Source: Thalassobius sp049116315 (GTDB taxonomy: Bacteria; Pseudomonadota; Alphaproteobacteria; Rhodobacterales; Rhodobacteraceae). Taken from it: DNA of 64,000 nucleotides. The stretch lies in contig JAGDZD010000015.1 of assembly GCA_049116315.1 (NCBI GenBank), positions 310,001 to 374,000 of the forward strand, written 5' to 3'. The number at the start of each line of letters is the position of its first letter. Within the stretch, counting starts at the first letter, position 1. Below are positions 1-7,133 of this stretch, one piece after another. A program made the translations under genes and the position numbers. The notes below the pieces were generated by a model. The model had not been told where the DNA came from. It saw only the letters and a list, made by a program, of their open reading frames with translations, and searched no databases.

Positions 1-1010
1 AAGTGGCCCGCCAAGGCGACCCAAGGGCCCATAACTTTGGCTTCTTCGGCGGTCATAGACGGCATGTTCAGCGCGTTTTCAACAGCGCCGTCCAGCAGAT
101 AGTTGGACATCTGTTCAGCAACTTGCAGCGCCACGTTTTCCTGCGCTTCGGTTGTCGCTGCACCAAGGTGCGGCGTGCACACAACGTTTGGCAAGTTGAA
201 CAGGGCGTTTTCTTTGGCAGGCTCTTCTGAGAACACATCAAAGGCCGCACCAGCTACATGGCCAGATTTCAACGCATCGGCCAGGGCTTCTTCGTCAACC
301 AAACCGCCGCGGGCACAGTTGATGATACGCACGCCTTTTTTGGTCTTGGCCAGGTTCTCACGGCTCAGGATGTTTTTGGTCTGCTCGGTGAAAGGCACGT
401 GCAGGGTGATAAAGTCAGCGCGGGCCAGCAGCTCGTCCAACTCAACCTTTTCGACCTGCATCTGAGCCGCTTTTTCTTCGCTCAGGAAGGGGTCATAAGC
501 GACCACTTTCATTCTCAAACCACGGGCACGGTCGCACACGATGCCACCAATGTTGCCCGCACCAATCACACCCAAGGTTTTGTTGGTCAGCTCGGTGCCC
601 ATGAACTTGGACTTTTCCCATTTGCCGGCGTGGGTAGAGGTGCTGGCCTCAGGGATCTGACGGGCCACAGCAAACATCATCGCAATCGCGTGTTCGGCGG
701 TGGTGATCATGTTGCCGAAAGGCGTGTTCATGACGATCACACCTTTTTTCGAGGCGGCGTCTTTGTCAACGTTGTCGGTGCCGATGCCGGCGCGACCGAT
801 GACTTTCAGGTTGTCGGCTTTTTCCAGCAGTGCAGCTGTCGCTTTGGTGGCCGAGCGAATGGCCAGACCGTCATACTGGCCGATGATTTCGGCCAGTTTG
901 TCTTTGTCTTTGCCCAGCTCAGGCATGAAATCAACGTCGATGCCGCGATCGCGAAAGATCTGAACAGCGGTTTCGGAAAGTTTGTCGGATACGAGTACTT
1001 TAGGCGCCAT
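1..1010 (-). CDS. serA: D-3-phosphoglycerate dehydrogenase (3' end beyond window)
   Basis: Oxidises 3-phosphoglycerate to 3-phosphohydroxypyruvate with NAD, the first committed step of serine synthesis, in the cytoplasm. About 336 codons are inside the window and the C-terminal part lies off the left edge. The N-terminus reads MAPKVLVSDKLSETA. A Rossmann GAGNIGG motif lies near residue 160, and the NCARGGLVDEEAL segment of the 2-hydroxyacid dehydrogenase family is present near residue 235. The ATG at 1010 is preceded by an AAAGGACC ribosome site. serC lies 125 bp upstream on the same strand, so the two are probably cotranscribed; the gap carries two tandem hairpins. The family assignment is firm; which C-terminal regulatory domains follow cannot be seen. 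Confidence 0.96.
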   Translation of the reverse strand, partial: MAPKVLVSDKLSETAVQIFRDRGIDVDFMPELGKDKDKLAEIIGQYDGLAIRSATKATAALLEKADNLKVIGRAGIGTDNVDKDAASKKGVIVMNTPFGNMITTAEHAIAMMFAVARQIPEASTSTHAGKWEKSKFMGTELTNKTLGVIGAGNIGGIVCDRARGLRMKVVAYDPFLSEEKAAQMQVEKVELDELLARADFITLHVPFTEQTKNILSRENLAKTKKGVRIINCARGGLVDEEALADALKSGHVAGAAFDVFSEEPAKENALFNLPNVVCTPHLGAATTEAQENVALQVAEQMSNYLLDGAVENALNMPSMTAEEAKVMGPWVALAGH

Positions 1011-1064
1011 GGTTTTGGTCCTTTGATGTCAGGTGTATCGGTGGCGCGCGGGATCGAGGGAGAG

Positions 1065-1105
1065 CGGAATTTGATAAATTCCGGACCGTTTTCTGATAGA
1101 AAACG
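1065..1105 (-). other. Two tandem hairpins in the serC-serA gap
   Basis: Two perfect inverted repeats lie 3 bp apart. One is at 1065-1083 (8-bp arms CGGAATTT/AAATTCCG, 3-nt loop). The other is at 1087-1105 (7-bp arms CGTTTTC/GAAAACG, 5-nt loop). Neither is followed by a T-run in either direction, so they are not standard terminators. In the serC-serA transcript they would sit 55 nt before the serA start. A role in mRNA processing or differential stability is inference. Confidence 0.6.
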
Positions 1106-1135
1106 CCCCCGTGACTGCCCGCGCGCTGCTATGTC

Positions 1136-2281
1136 TTAGGCTTGCGCTGCGATTTCAGCCTCAAAGGCCCATGCCAACCAAGGCAACATCGCTTGGATGT
1201 CCGCGGTTTCCACCGTGCTACCACACCAGATCCGCAGACCCGCTGGCGCGTCACGATAGGCACCGATGTCCAGCGCGATGTTTTCCTTTTCCAGACGTTT
1301 GGCCACGGTTTTGGCAAAGGCGGCCCCGTCTTGGATCCGGTCATCGGTGAACTTAAGGCAAACCGAGGTGTTGGAGCGTGTGGCTGGATCTTCGGCCAGG
1401 TTGGCAATCCAGTCATTGGCTTCACAGAAATCAAATACGGCTTGTGCGTTGGCGTCTGCCCGCGCAACCATGCCTTTTTGTCCGCCAACCGAGCGGGCCC
1501 AGTCCAAGGCAACCAAGTAGTCTTCGACGGCCAGCATCGATGGGGTGTTGATGGTCGCACCGGTAAAGATACCGTCGATCAGCTTGCCACCTTTGGTCAG
1601 GCGGAAGATTTTTGGCAGAGGCCATGCCGGTGTGTAGGTTTCCAGACGCTCAACGGCGCGTGGGCTCAGCACAATCACACCGTGGGCCGCTTCGCCGCCC
1701 AGCACTTTTTGCCAAGAGAATGTGGTTACATCCAGTTTGTCCCAAGACAGATCCATCGCGAATGCGGCCGAGGTGGCGTCGCAGATGGTCAGACCTTCGC
1801 GGTCGGCTGGAATGAAGTCACCGTTTGGAACCCGCACCCCCGAGGTGGTGCCGTTCCAAGTAAAGACAACGTCGTTGTTAAAGTCGATGCTGGCGAGATC
1901 AACGATCTGGCCGTACTCAGCGGTTTTGACTTCGGCATCGATTTTCAGCTGTTTGACAACATCGCTGACCCAGCCAGCGCCAAAGCTTTCCCAGGCAACC
2001 ATTTCGGCTTTGCGTGCGCCCAGCAGAGACCACAGCGCCATTTCAACTGCGCCAGTGTCGGACGCAGGCACAATGCCAATCTTATAGTCTGCTGGGATAC
2101 CCAGAACGTCGCGGGTGCCTTCGATGGCATCCTTCAGTTTGGCTTTGCCAACTGCTGCACGGTGCGAGCGGCCCAAGGGCGCGTCAGCAAGCATATCCAG
2201 CGAATAGTTGGGGATTTTGGCGCAGGGGCCAGAGGAAAAACGCGGATTTGCCGGCCGCGTTGCCGGTTGTTCAATAGCCAT
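1136..2281 (-). CDS. serC: Phosphoserine aminotransferase
   Basis: Class V PLP aminotransferase that converts 3-phosphohydroxypyruvate plus glutamate to phosphoserine; it also serves pyridoxine synthesis in many bacteria. 381 residues, of the alphaproteobacterial type that begins with an extended NPRFSSGPCAK segment. The presumed PLP lysine is in FSWQKVLGGEAAHG. The chosen ATG at 2281 starts MAIEQPATRPANPRF; a longer in-frame extension to 2524 would run through the structured leader and promoter-like region and is unlikely. It is followed by serA and is divergent from serB, so all three serine genes lie together. The leader just upstream places the GGAAGGA ribosome site inside a small hairpin. 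Confidence 0.97.
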   Translation of the reverse strand: MAIEQPATRPANPRFSSGPCAKIPNYSLDMLADAPLGRSHRAAVGKAKLKDAIEGTRDVLGIPADYKIGIVPASDTGAVEMALWSLLGARKAEMVAWESFGAGWVSDVVKQLKIDAEVKTAEYGQIVDLASIDFNNDVVFTWNGTTSGVRVPNGDFIPADREGLTICDATSAAFAMDLSWDKLDVTTFSWQKVLGGEAAHGVIVLSPRAVERLETYTPAWPLPKIFRLTKGGKLIDGIFTGATINTPSMLAVEDYLVALDWARSVGGQKGMVARADANAQAVFDFCEANDWIANLAEDPATRSNTSVCLKFTDDRIQDGAAFAKTVAKRLEKENIALDIGAYRDAPAGLRIWCGSTVETADIQAMLPWLAWAFEAEIAAQA

Positions 2282-2331
2282 TTGTGCTATCCTTCCAGAT
2301 AAGCGCCTCTCGTTGGGGAGAGGTGTCCCAC
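2282..2331 (-). ncRNA. serC leader RNA candidate (serC motif)
   Basis: The 50 nt before serC fold as two adjacent hairpins on the minus strand. The first is CCTCTC/GAGAGG at 2306-2323 with a CCCAAC loop. The second is GCTTATC/GATAGC at 2286-2304 with one bulge, and its loop and 3' arm contain the GGAAGGA Shine-Dalgarno. A conserved short serC RNA motif with this placement is known from Alphaproteobacteria; I assign it from the two-hairpin layout and position only. Sequestering the ribosome site suggests translational control, which is inference. Confidence 0.62.
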
Positions 2332-2337
2332 CGCCGC

Positions 2338-2365
2338 AGATAATTGGGATCACAAAGATTCTCAA
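2338..2365 (-). promoter_or_regulatory. Candidate serC promoter
   Basis: On the minus strand, TTGAGA (2360-2365) and TTATCT (2338-2343) are 16 bp apart. Transcription would start near 2331, giving a leader that is almost exactly the two-hairpin element. Sequence match only. Confidence 0.4.
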
Positions 2366-2820
2366 CAGTGAAAATGACGCAGGTGCGGCAAAATCCGCCG
2401 CGGGCGCGCAAGTCTGACGCCTATCGGAAACTTTTTGGCACCCGGCGGTGCTGTGTTCGTGGCGTGCCCCTCGGGGGTGGGGCGCGGGGATTCGGTATGC
2501 TTTCGTCAAGATTTCTAGCGCCATGGCCTGAACTATGGCCTGTGCATTCGGTTTTTGGATGCAACCAGTCGCGCCAGATTGCGACGATGGCGGAGCAGGC
2601 AGCGGTGGGGACTGCTGAAATCATAAGTTGTGTGGGACGAAACCAATGGCGTGTGGTCGCACAGGCGCCTTGGGTCAGGATCAACAGGCAAACATTTTGG
2701 ACCACGGCGATCGGGATGAAATCGAAACTTCGCGCCTCGGTGCTCTCCAGTTACTGGTAAATTTGCAAAGTATGGGGTAAGCGGCCTCAAGATTACGGCC
2801 GGATCAAGGAGACCGCCCCC
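2366..2820. other. Gene-free stretch between divergent serC and serB
   Basis: About 455 bp upstream of the serC promoter and before serB. Short open frames exist on both strands but none has a convincing ribosome site or recognisable protein. It must hold the serB promoter, though no strong -35/-10 pair stands out. An AAGGAG ribosome site for serB is at its right end. Confidence 0.5.
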
Positions 2821-3699
2821 ATGTATGTTGTATCGCTGCTTACCAATCCCGAAACCGCCGGTCTCGAGGCCGCGATGGTGGAAAACCTGCGCAATGCCTG
2901 GGGCGGAGGCGATGCCGATTGGCTGGCCGCTGATGTGGCGGCTGAGTTCCCGATCTCGGAGGTGCCAAGCAATCAGTGGGACGTCTGGGCGGATCTGCAA
3001 AAGCTGGGCGTTGATTTGGTTATTCAACCGGCTGATGGGCGCCGCAAAAAGATGGTTTTGGCCGATATGGACAGCACCATGATCCAACAGGAATGCATCG
3101 ACGAATTGGCCGCCGAAGCGGGCGTCGGGGAACGGGTCGCTGATATCACAGCCCGTGCCATGAATGGTGAGTTGGATTTTGAAGGGGCCTTGTTGGAACG
3201 GGTTGGCCTGCTGAAGGGGCTCGACGTGGCGATCATCGACAAGGTCTTGGCGGAGCGCATCACCTTCATGCCCGGCGGCAAAGCCTTGATTGCGACCATG
3301 AAGGCACATGGCGGTTATGCGGCTTTGGTGTCCGGCGGGTTTACAGCATTTACGGCCAAGGTTGCCAAGGAATTGGGCTTTGACGAAAACCACGCCAACA
3401 CATTGTTGGTTGCGGAGGGCAAGCTGAGCGGCGATGTCGCCCGACCAATCCTTGGCAAACAGGCCAAGGTGGACCAGTTGGAAAAGATCACAACCAAACT
3501 GGGCCTCGCGGAGGCCGAGGTGATGGCGGTGGGGGATGGCGCCAATGATCTGGGGATGCTGGGGCGGGCCGGTGCAGGCGTCGCGCTGCATGCGAAACCC
3601 AGCGTGGCTGCGCAATGTGAAATCCGGATCAACCACGGTGATCTGACCGCGTTGCTGTTCCTGCAAGGGTATGCAGCGTCGGAGTTTGTGACGGGCTAA
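2821..3699 (+). CDS. serB: Phosphoserine phosphatase
   Basis: HAD-superfamily phosphatase that hydrolyses O-phosphoserine to serine, the last step of the pathway begun by serA and serC. 292 residues. An N-terminal ACT-like domain occupies about residues 1-70. The HAD nucleophile motif DMDST is at residues 82-86, the lysine motif is in the later part of the domain, and the metal-binding motif VGDGANDLGML is near residue 237. A strong GGAG site lies 8 nt before the ATG. It is divergent from serC, so serine biosynthesis is complete in one locus. A rho-independent terminator follows, so it is probably monocistronic. Confidence 0.97.
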   Translation: MYVVSLLTNPETAGLEAAMVENLRNAWGGGDADWLAADVAAEFPISEVPSNQWDVWADLQKLGVDLVIQPADGRRKKMVLADMDSTMIQQECIDELAAEAGVGERVADITARAMNGELDFEGALLERVGLLKGLDVAIIDKVLAERITFMPGGKALIATMKAHGGYAALVSGGFTAFTAKVAKELGFDENHANTLLVAEGKLSGDVARPILGKQAKVDQLEKITTKLGLAEAEVMAVGDGANDLGMLGRAGAGVALHAKPSVAAQCEIRINHGDLTALLFLQGYAASEFVTG

Positions 3700-3752
3700 T
3701 CCCATAGACAGCTACAAAGACAGGTACGGACAGTTACAAATAGAGTGTGGAG

Positions 3753-3786
3753 CCGCCAAATGCACTTGGGTGCGTTGGCGGTTTTT
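3753..3786 (+). terminator. Terminator after serB
   Basis: CCGCCAA (3753-3759) pairs with TTGGCGG (3775-3781). An inner GCAC/GTGC stem extends the hairpin, with one bulge, and TTTTTC follows at 3782. Confidence 0.85.
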
Positions 3787-3819
3787 CTTTGCCGGCTTGG
3801 TGCAGGCTGTGACAATTTA

Positions 3820-3853
3820 ATTAACCATTGTGTTAAATAGAGAATCGGTTAAT
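3820..3853. promoter_or_regulatory. Inverted repeat before the arsR-type gene, candidate operator
   Basis: ATTAACC (3820-3826) and GGTTAAT (3847-3853) form perfect 7-bp arms separated by 20 bp, ending 9 bp before the regulator's ATG in AT-rich DNA. ArsR/SmtB proteins bind such dyads and usually repress their own operon. Binding here is inferred from position. Confidence 0.5.
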
Positions 3854-3862
3854 AAAGGATGC

Positions 3863-4195
3863 ATGACCAAACTGACCCAAACCTTTGCCGCCCTGTCTGA
3901 TGAAACCCGCCTCGCGGTTGTCGAGCAGCTGATGCTGCGTGGTGAACTGCCAGCCGGAGAGATTGGGGCCAATTCCACGATCTCTGCACCTGCGATGTCG
4001 CGCCATCTCAAAGTGCTGCGCGAAGCTGGATTGGTGGATCGACGTGTGGACGGCACGCGGCGCTTGTACTCGGTCCGCCCCGAGGCGTTGCGCAGTGTTT
4101 CAAATTGGACACTGCAGCACCGGCAATTCTGGGAGGCGGGGCTCGATCGCCTGCATGACTTTCTCGTACAGGGGGCAGAAGACGACAATGGATGA
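3863..4195 (+). CDS. ArsR-family winged-helix regulator
   Basis: A 110-residue small regulator beginning MTKLTQTFAALSDETRLAV, the usual N-terminus of ArsR proteins paired with AHSA1 domain genes. The recognition helix region reads SAPAMSRHLKVLREAGLV (about residues 47-64), followed by the wing VDGTRRLYSVRPEAL. No metal-binding cysteines are visible, so it probably senses something other than a thiophilic metal. The ATG at 3863 has AAAGGA close upstream; a GTG at 3830 would lie within the candidate operator. Its last 8 bases overlap the next gene, implying translational coupling. Likely autorepressor of the three-gene operon. Confidence 0.9.
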   Translation: MTKLTQTFAALSDETRLAVVEQLMLRGELPAGEIGANSTISAPAMSRHLKVLREAGLVDRRVDGTRRLYSVRPEALRSVSNWTLQHRQFWEAGLDRLHDFLVQGAEDDNG

Positions 4196-4643
4196 CCTAA
4201 GACTGGAACGCGAATACCCGGTGCCTGCGCAGCGGCTGTTTGATGCGGTCACAACCCAAGCACAGTTGTTGCAATGGTGGGGGCCAGAGGGGCTGCATAC
4301 GCCCGAGCATGATTTGAACTTTACCCGCCTTGGTCCGTGGTTTTCTGTTATGGTGAACGGAGAGGGCCAACGGTTCAAAGTGTCCGGTCATGTGACCAGT
4401 TACAATCCACCCAAATCCGTTGGGTTTACTTGGGCTTGGCACGATCCTGACGATATTCGCGGTGCCGAAAGTCATGTGACCTTTACCGTTGTCGAAGTCG
4501 CCAATGGGGCCAAGTTGGTGTTGGATCACCGCAATCTGAACGAAGGGGATGGTGGCGCGCGCCACGAGCAGGGTTGGACCAGCAGCCTGCGCAAACTTGA
4601 TCAATTGATTATCAAAGCCAGTGAGGAGACCAAAAATGCCTAA
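4188..4643 (+). CDS. SRPBCC/AHSA1-domain protein
   Basis: A 151-residue single-domain protein of the activator of Hsp90 ATPase homologue 1 (AHSA1/SRPBCC) family, which forms a helix-grip cavity for hydrophobic ligands. Typical features are REYPVPAQRLFDAVT at the start, the LLQWWGPEG segment, and the terminal GWTSSLRKLDQLI helix. It starts inside the end of the upstream ArsR gene (8-bp overlap) and its own end overlaps the next start by 8 bp. ArsR/AHSA1/YCII trios are a recurrent arrangement whose ligand is generally unknown. No enzymatic residues can be named. Confidence 0.88.
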   Translation: MDDLRLEREYPVPAQRLFDAVTTQAQLLQWWGPEGLHTPEHDLNFTRLGPWFSVMVNGEGQRFKVSGHVTSYNPPKSVGFTWAWHDPDDIRGAESHVTFTVVEVANGAKLVLDHRNLNEGDGGARHEQGWTSSLRKLDQLIIKASEETKNA

Positions 4644-4950
4644 ATTCATGTTTATTTATCATGGCGGTGGACGCCCAGAGACCCCCGAAGAAGGCGCCAA
4701 AGTCATGGCCGCTTGGGGCGCGTGGATGGAAGGCATGGGCGAGGCCATGGTGGATGGGGGGAACCCCGCTGGGATGTCCAAAACCGTCACGGCCAATGGC
4801 GTTGAAGACAACGGCGGTGCCAACCCTGCGTCTGGATATACGTTGGTGAGCGCTGAGAATATGGATGCGGCTTTGGCCCTGGCCAAAGGGTGCCCCATTC
4901 TTGAGGGGGGCAAAGGCACCGTTGAGGTGGCGGAAGCGATGGAGATGTAA
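4636..4950 (+). CDS. YCII-related domain protein
   Basis: A 104-residue protein of the YCII/DGPF group (dimeric alpha-beta barrel). It opens MPKFMFIYHGGG and carries the ASGYTLVSAENMDAALALAKGCP segment typical of the fold, with the closing GTVEVAEAMEM. The ATG at 4636 has GAGGAG 7 nt upstream and overlaps the end of the AHSA1 gene by 8 bp; a GTG at 4621 is less well placed. The last gene of the coupled operon. Function is unknown, possibly a small hydrolase or sensor-like domain. A G+C-rich hairpin follows. Confidence 0.86.
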   Translation: MPKFMFIYHGGGRPETPEEGAKVMAAWGAWMEGMGEAMVDGGNPAGMSKTVTANGVEDNGGANPASGYTLVSAENMDAALALAKGCPILEGGKGTVEVAEAMEM

Positions 4951-4980
4951 GTCTCTGGCGGCGTCGTCGCCGGAGTGCTG

Positions 4981-5007
4981 CCCTGCCCGCGTTCTGCGCG
5001 GACAGGG
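4981..5007. terminator. G+C-rich hairpin between convergent YCII gene and ribH
   Basis: CCCTGCCCGCG (4981-4991) pairs with CGCGGACAGGG (4997-5007) with one mismatch and a 5-nt loop. There is no T-run, so it is an atypical terminator at best. It is followed by GAGTATTTAGAGCAAGATGAA (in part), which resembles the element at 53.37 kb. Confidence 0.45.
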
Positions 5008-5037
5008 TCGGATTTGAGTATTTAGAGCAAGATGAAA

Positions 5038-5472
5038 TCAGGCGGCCAGGCTTTGGCGGGTTTTGCCAATCATCAGAGCGGCGCGCGCTGCTTCGCGGCC
5101 TTTTTCCACAAAATGCGCCCGGTAGATGTCGTTGTGGTGCGCGGTTTCTTGGTAGTGGTGGGGGGTCAGGGATATCGAAAGAACCGGAACGCCGCTGTCC
5201 AAGCTGGCGCGCATCAGCCCATCGACCACCGCTTGGGCCACAAAGTCGTGGCGATAGATGCCACCATCGACCACCAGTGCCGCTGCGGCCACCGCACCGT
5301 ATTGCCCCGTGTCGGCCAATTCGCGGGCCAAGAGCGGCATTTCAAATGCGCCGGGGACATCAAAGACGTCTACCTGAGCGGCGGGAATAATTTCACAAAA
5401 ACCAACAAGCGCCTGATCGACGATGTCAGCATGCCAGTTTGCCTTGATAAAGGCGTAGCGGGTGGGTGTCAT
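5038..5472 (-). CDS. ribH: 6,7-dimethyl-8-ribityllumazine synthase, type II
   Basis: Condenses 5-amino-6-ribitylaminouracil with 3,4-dihydroxy-2-butanone 4-phosphate to give lumazine, the riboflavin precursor. 144 residues, opening MTPTRYAFIKANWHADIVD, with VPGAFEMPLLA near residue 40 and the HHNDIYRAHFVEKGREAA segment that marks the type II (decameric, Brucella RibH2-like) form rather than the icosahedral RibH1. AAGGAG lies 8 nt before the ATG. It stands alone behind an FMN riboswitch rather than in a rib operon, so it is probably a second copy controlled by FMN. Whether a RibH1 exists elsewhere cannot be seen. Confidence 0.95.
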   Translation of the reverse strand: MTPTRYAFIKANWHADIVDQALVGFCEIIPAAQVDVFDVPGAFEMPLLARELADTGQYGAVAAAALVVDGGIYRHDFVAQAVVDGLMRASLDSGVPVLSISLTPHHYQETAHHNDIYRAHFVEKGREAARAALMIGKTRQSLAA

Positions 5473-5517
5473 GGTAAGGCTCCTTTCCTATGCGACACGT
5501 TCACCCAAGGCGAAAGA

Positions 5518-5555
5518 CGACAGGGAAGGGCCAGCTTGCGCTGTTCCTTTTGTCG
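5518..5555 (-). promoter_or_regulatory. Hairpin between FMN aptamer and ribH (possible expression platform)
   Basis: On the minus strand CGACA/TGTCG, AAGG/CCTT and CAGC/GCTG arms can stack around a GCAA loop. The outer arm overlaps the last bases of the aptamer, so the two could be mutually exclusive. There is no T-run; translational control is the more likely mode. Inference from pairing only. Confidence 0.4.
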
Positions 5556-5697
5556 TTCTCTTTCATCCGGACTATGACCGTCGGCTCTGGAATCACACCA
5601 GATCTGCTGACCCAAGGCGGACAGGCCGCCAAGGCGCTCGCGGGCTTGGGGCAACGCCCCTTACCGCCGGTGGGGAATTTCACCCCGCCCTGAGAAC
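5553..5697 (-). ncRNA. FMN riboswitch (RFN element)
   Basis: Minus-strand sequence matches the RFN consensus block by block: AGGGCGGGGTGAAATTCCCC, ACCGGCGGTAA, AGCCCGCGAGCG, GGTCAGCAGATCTGGTG, TTCCAGAGCCGACGGT, and AGTCCGGATGAAAGAGA. The aptamer ends about 80 nt before the ribH start. FMN binding should lower ribH expression. Confidence 0.97.
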
Positions 5698-5736
5698 AGG
5701 GGCAACCTGTCAGAGCTGTGTGATCTGTGCAAGTGG

Positions 5737-7014
5737 TTAGCGGCGCAGCTTCTTCAAAATACTGAGAGATGCATATCCATCGGGCACGTCGCCGCGGGCG
5801 CGTTGATAGTCGCGGACCGCATCGATGGTGAGCGGGCCAATCAAGCCATCCACCCCTTGGGTGTTAAACCCTTTTTGCGTCAGAAGTTTTTGCATTTCTT
5901 TGCGTTCTGAGAACGTCAGTGCGCGGTCATCCCGCGGCCAACCCGATTGGATCTTTGGCCCCCCTTTGAGGCGATCCGACAGGTGACCTACGCCGATCAC
6001 ATAGGCGTCGGCGGTGTTGTAGCGTTCGATCACCGAGAAGTTCTTGAAGATCAAAAAGGCGGCGCCTTGGTGGCCTGCTGGCAGCAACAGTGACGCCTGA
6101 CCATAGTTTCTTACGGCTTTCCCTTTGGTGTCGCGCACCCCAAGCTTGGCCCAGTCTGAGGGCAGTTTTTTGATCTTTCGATTGGCCAAAGCATAGTTGA
6201 AATCGCGCGGGACCGTCACTTCGACCCCCCATGGTTGGCCTGACACCCAGCCATGCTTTTTCAAATAAGCGGCGGTGGAGGCCAGCGCATCCGCAGGATT
6301 GTCTGACCAGATATCGCGTTTGCCATCGCCGGTGAAATCCACCGCAAAAGCCTGATAGGAGGTTGGGATGAACTGGGTGTGCCCCATTGCACCGGCCCAA
6401 CTGCCCGTCATTTTGGCCGGGGCCACATCGCCGGATTGCAGAATTTTGAGCGCATCAATCAGCTGCGCCTCAAAGAACTTGCCGCGCCGCCCATCGTAGG
6501 CCAGCGTCGCCAAGGCTTCGATCACATTGATATCGCCACGAAAGGTGCCATAGGCGCTTTCAAGACCCCAAACAGCGGCGACCACTTCTTTGTCGACGCC
6601 ATATTTGGCCTCGATGCCGCGCAGCACACGGCTTTGTCTTTTGAGCGCCTTTTTCCCGTTGCTGACGCGGGTGTCGGAGGCTGCGCTATCGAGATAGGCC
6701 CAGAGAGTTTTGGTGAACTCGGATTGGTTGCGGTCTTTGTCGATGACATAGTCATTGAAGGTCACGCCACGAAAGGCGCGATCCATTGTGCTGTTGGTGA
6801 TGCCTTTGGCATTGGCACGGCTGCGAAATGATTTGATCCAGCGCTGAAAGCCTTTGTTGGTGGCCTGCGAGGCTGCGGGCACAATCGCCGGTGTGGCTTG
6901 CGCTGTGATCGGACGAGGATTTGGTCGTAAGGTGACCTCGGACGGGCCAGCCAGTGCCGAATCGCACAGCAGCGTGAAAGCGACTAAGACCCCTGCGTTG
7001 TATAGATTTTTCAT
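5737..7014 (-). CDS. Secreted lytic murein transglycosylase (MltB type) with peptidoglycan-binding domain
   Basis: Cleaves the MurNAc-GlcNAc bond of peptidoglycan with formation of 1,6-anhydroMurNAc. 425 residues. Signal peptide residues 1-22 (hydrophobic core VLVAFTLLC, cleavage after ALA). The SLT domain spans about residues 60-340, with the presumed catalytic glutamate in WGLESAYGTF and the GAMGHTQFIPTSYQAFAVD segment. A PG_binding_1 domain is at the C-terminus (GLIGPLTIDAVRDYQRARG). The ATG at 7014 is chosen because GAGGAG is 6 nt away; the adjacent GTG at 7017 is too close. Just after the signal peptide it carries TLRPNPRP, a motif shared with the extensin-like protein at 59 kb. Confidence 0.94.
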   Translation of the reverse strand: MKNLYNAGVLVAFTLLCDSALAGPSEVTLRPNPRPITAQATPAIVPAASQATNKGFQRWIKSFRSRANAKGITNSTMDRAFRGVTFNDYVIDKDRNQSEFTKTLWAYLDSAASDTRVSNGKKALKRQSRVLRGIEAKYGVDKEVVAAVWGLESAYGTFRGDINVIEALATLAYDGRRGKFFEAQLIDALKILQSGDVAPAKMTGSWAGAMGHTQFIPTSYQAFAVDFTGDGKRDIWSDNPADALASTAAYLKKHGWVSGQPWGVEVTVPRDFNYALANRKIKKLPSDWAKLGVRDTKGKAVRNYGQASLLLPAGHQGAAFLIFKNFSVIERYNTADAYVIGVGHLSDRLKGGPKIQSGWPRDDRALTFSERKEMQKLLTQKGFNTQGVDGLIGPLTIDAVRDYQRARGDVPDGYASLSILKKLRR

Positions 7015-7133
7015 CACCTGCTCCTCGTTCTATTGCTGAACTTATGAAAGATGGTAGCTTGGAGTTGAACAACACGAAAGCAACCATTCATTTAAAGCCT
7101 AAAACTGGCTGGTTGTTGCTATGAGGACGGTCC

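Noticed and set aside
258..1139. 293-codon plus-strand frame over serA
   Set aside because: Antisense to serA, whose motifs are clear. No ribosome site and no recognisable domain.
2533..3705. 390-codon minus-strand frame over serB
   Set aside because: Antisense to serB and reaching into the gene-free stretch; composition is that of a shadow frame.
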